Below, piece after piece: positions 4,339 to 6,328 of a DNA stretch of 6,328 bases. The first letter of the stretch is position 1, and the number at the start of each line of letters is the position of its first letter. A program made the position numbers and the translations under genes. The notes beneath the pieces were generated by a model. The model was not told the origin of the DNA and ran no database searches. It saw only the letters and a list, made by a program, of their open reading frames with translations. The stretch is from NCBI GenBank assembly GCA_023440975.1, contig JAEZRD010000099.1, forward strand, positions 1 through 6,328, in the 5' to 3' direction. The DNA is from Methanobacteriota archaeon. GTDB taxonomy: Archaea > Methanobacteriota > Methanobacteria > Methanobacteriales > Methanobacteriaceae.

Positions 4339-6328
4339 ATGTATAAATTAGTATTTGAATGTGAAAAACTTAAAATTAAAGGCACAATAGAACTAAAAAA
4401 ACCAGAAGACATATATGAAAAATGTTCAATATATCAAGAAGTAGAAGAATACCCCCTAGCTAACCTCATAAATCAAACAGAATTCGGTATAAACATTTTC
4501 AAACCAGTCCCTGAAATAAATGATTTCATATCAATTTATAGTTCAACAATCTTCTGGAATTACTTCACACCCAACCTAAATGAATATCTAATAGGAAGAC
4601 CATTAAAACAACTACTACCTAAATTCAAATCTTTCAAATCTTTCAAACTCATAGAACAATTATTCAAAAATAATAAACGAATGGACGCATTACTAAAACT
4701 TTATGAAAATAATGAATTAATAAAAGTATGGTCACAATCCAACATCCCTGAAAAAGGATATATGTACTGTTTAATGAAAGACGAAACAGATTACTATATA
4801 GAAAAAGAAAAAGAAGAAAAAATATTCAAATACTCACCATTACCCCTAATGAACATAAACCACAAATGTGAAATTATAAACATAAATAAATCATTTAAAG
4901 AATTCACAGGCTTCACACTAAAAGATTTAAATTCAAACTTTTTTAAAGAAAACATCACACAATACAACACAACCAATAAAACAATTAAAAATTTCCAAGA
5001 AGCTATAATTAAAATTTTCAATAAAACAATTTTATATAATGATTCTAAATTATGCTTAAAAGATAAAAATGCTAATCTTATATTGGTTAATGCTCATTTA
5101 AGATTAGTGAATAAAGATTTAGTTCAAGTAAGTTTCCAAGATTTAACACAACTACTAGAAAGCCAACACAACACAGAAAACTTAAACCAAACCCTATCAA
5201 ATATAGAAGAAACAAGTAAAACAGCATATTATAAAAGAGATAAAAACGGATTTCACTGGACCGATGAAATCTTCCACCTAATAGAAATAAGTACAGAAAA
5301 CAACCACAACACACAAGAAAATATCATGATGGAATATATTTACCCTGAAGATTTAAAAATGGTAAATAATATACTAAACTCATTATCCATAGATAATCCC
5401 TTAACTATAGAATACAGAATACTAACACCAACTGGAAAAACCAAATATTTCAAAAATTACATACTACTTCAAGAAGAATATGGAGAAATAGTTAAAAATG
5501 GATTCATCACAGATATAACTGAAAAAAAAGTAGCTAATTATGAAGCAGAAAGTTTAAAAAAATCATTAGATGAAATTCAGAATTTTAGTAAGATTTTTAT
5601 AACACGAATTGAAGGAGGTAAATCATTTTACACTGATGGAGTATATGATTTATTAGGTGTAAGTCGTGAAGATTATCCTCCAGAAACTTTAATTAATTTT
5701 ATGGTCCCAGAAGATCGTGAAAAATTATTCCAACTTTTCAATAGTTTAACTCCTGAAAATTCCACATTTAAATTCAAATATAAAGCAATTCGTCCTGATG
5801 GTGAACCTATCTATGTTTCAACATATAATAAAGGAACATTCAATAATAATGGGGATTTATTAAGTATTGATGCTTTCGAACAGGATGTAACCGAGGAAAC
5901 TCTTGCACAAGAAGAATTAGTTAGATTAAAGCAAAGTATAGATGAAATACAAGATTTCAGTAAAATTTTCATAGCCCGAGTTGAAGGAGATAATTACTAT
6001 TACACTGATGAAGTTTACCATGTCCTAGACATAGATCCAGAAAAATATCCTCCAAATTCATTAATTGACTTTATGATTCTAGAAGATCGTGAAAAATTAA
6101 TGAAACATTTTAATGATTTAAGCCCAGAAGAACCTGTTTTTAAAATGAAATACACATCTATTAAACCTAACGGTGAAACAATATATGTTTCAACATATAA
6201 TAAAGGAACATTCGATGAAAATGGAAAATTAATACGCATAGATGCATTTGAACAAGATGTAACTGAAGAAACAATTATTAATATGGAAGCTCAAAGATTA
6301 GCAGATAACTTCTCAGTAATTCAAGAAA
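4339..6328 (+). CDS. Multi-PAS sensor protein, 3' end outside window
   Basis: Open from ATG 4339 through the right edge: 663 codons with no stop. No signal peptide or membrane helix is seen, so it is probably cytoplasmic. PAS-like modules in order: a weak one in about 60-155 (YLIGRPLKQLLP ... DETDYY); a PAS start at about 162-275 (SPLPLMNINHKCEIININKSF); a PAS_3-like module at about 292-400 (IYPEDLKMV, IEYRILTPTGKTKY, ITDITEKK); and two near-copies at about 408-525 and 532-649, each with SKIFI-R-EG, YYPP or EKYPP type blocks, EDREKL, YVSTYNKGTF and DAFEQDVTEET. PAS modules sense small molecules, redox state or light through bound cofactors; no obvious heme or flavin motif stands out. Short helical linkers (EKKVANYEAESLKKSLDEI) join modules as in sensor kinases. 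The output domain (histidine kinase or other) is not in the window. No sequence link to the arsR block beyond divergent orientation. Confidence 0.88.
   Translation, partial: MYKLVFECEKLKIKGTIELKKPEDIYEKCSIYQEVEEYPLANLINQTEFGINIFKPVPEINDFISIYSSTIFWNYFTPNLNEYLIGRPLKQLLPKFKSFKSFKLIEQLFKNNKRMDALLKLYENNELIKVWSQSNIPEKGYMYCLMKDETDYYIEKEKEEKIFKYSPLPLMNINHKCEIININKSFKEFTGFTLKDLNSNFFKENITQYNTTNKTIKNFQEAIIKIFNKTILYNDSKLCLKDKNANLILVNAHLRLVNKDLVQVSFQDLTQLLESQHNTENLNQTLSNIEETSKTAYYKRDKNGFHWTDEIFHLIEISTENNHNTQENIMMEYIYPEDLKMVNNILNSLSIDNPLTIEYRILTPTGKTKYFKNYILLQEEYGEIVKNGFITDITEKKVANYEAESLKKSLDEIQNFSKIFITRIEGGKSFYTDGVYDLLGVSREDYPPETLINFMVPEDREKLFQLFNSLTPENSTFKFKYKAIRPDGEPIYVSTYNKGTFNNNGDLLSIDAFEQDVTEETLAQEELVRLKQSIDEIQDFSKIFIARVEGDNYYYTDEVYHVLDIDPEKYPPNSLIDFMILEDREKLMKHFNDLSPEEPVFKMKYTSIKPNGETIYVSTYNKGTFDENGKLIRIDAFEQDVTEETIINMEAQRLADNFSVIQE
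5569..6312 (+). repeat. Tandem 372-nt (124-residue) PAS module duplication
   Basis: Two units, 5569-5940 and 5941-6312, are offset by exactly 372 nt. Both begin at DEIQ-FSKIFI and run through YVSTYNKGTF and EQDVTEET to the linker. DNA identity is locally complete, for example 30 identical bases at 5812-5841 and 6184-6213, and 18 at 5710-5727 and 6082-6099. After 6301 the sequence (ADNFSVIQE) no longer follows the repeat, so a third copy does not continue directly. Confidence 0.85.

Noticed and set aside
4794..6239. Three minus-strand frames of about 75 codons (4794-5021, 5087-5314, 6015-6239)
   Set aside because: All are antisense to the continuous multi-PAS reading frame, with hydrophobic low-complexity translations.

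Overview
The window is very AT-rich. It carries archaeal-style signals: TATA boxes, Shine-Dalgarno sites of the AGGAG/GGTG type and oligo-T stops. It also holds an adhesin-like repeat protein and a multi-PAS protein of kinds abundant in host-associated Methanobacteriales. I read it as a methanogen genome, most likely Methanosphaera or a close relative such as Methanobrevibacter. This placement comes from composition and protein style, not from a marker gene.

Layout: (1) 1-462, plus strand: the 3' end of an adhesin-like surface protein with a 303-nt repeat period, followed by a hairpin terminator shared with the convergent gene. (2) 540-4182, minus strand: an unbroken run of same-strand genes. 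In transcription order these are an ArsR-family repressor with an ELCVCEL metal site and two extra N-terminal cysteines; a DGC-domain putative zinc-binding protein; a small protein with a Cys-rich CGCGCC tail (possibly SCP2-like); two tandem paralogous iron-sulfur proteins resembling the core of QueG/RdhA reductases, the second with an N-terminal GGCCCGG extension; a decayed but full-length arsenate reductase (arsC) pseudogene; and a second copy of the Cys-tailed protein. (3) 4183-4338: divergent promoter region. (4) 4339 to the window end, plus strand: a large multi-PAS sensor, open at the right edge.

The minus-strand block looks like a metal/metalloid-responsive cluster. Three lines of evidence support this. 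The ArsR protein keeps the thiolate sensor site. A 20-nt motif, identical at 18 positions, lies both in the arsR promoter and upstream of the SCP2-like/Fe-S operon, so one regulator may control both. A dead arsC sits among the genes. Nearly all products are rich in paired cysteines. No efflux pump or permease is visible in the window. The functions of the Fe-S pair and the Cys-tailed pair are not known to me; their grouping into one system is inference.

The most noteworthy observations are the arsC pseudogene in the apparently empty 936-1448 gap, the shared operator-like motif, the 97%-identical patch between the two otherwise diverged Fe-S genes (probable gene conversion), and the Cys-rich tails and extensions found on unrelated proteins of the cluster.
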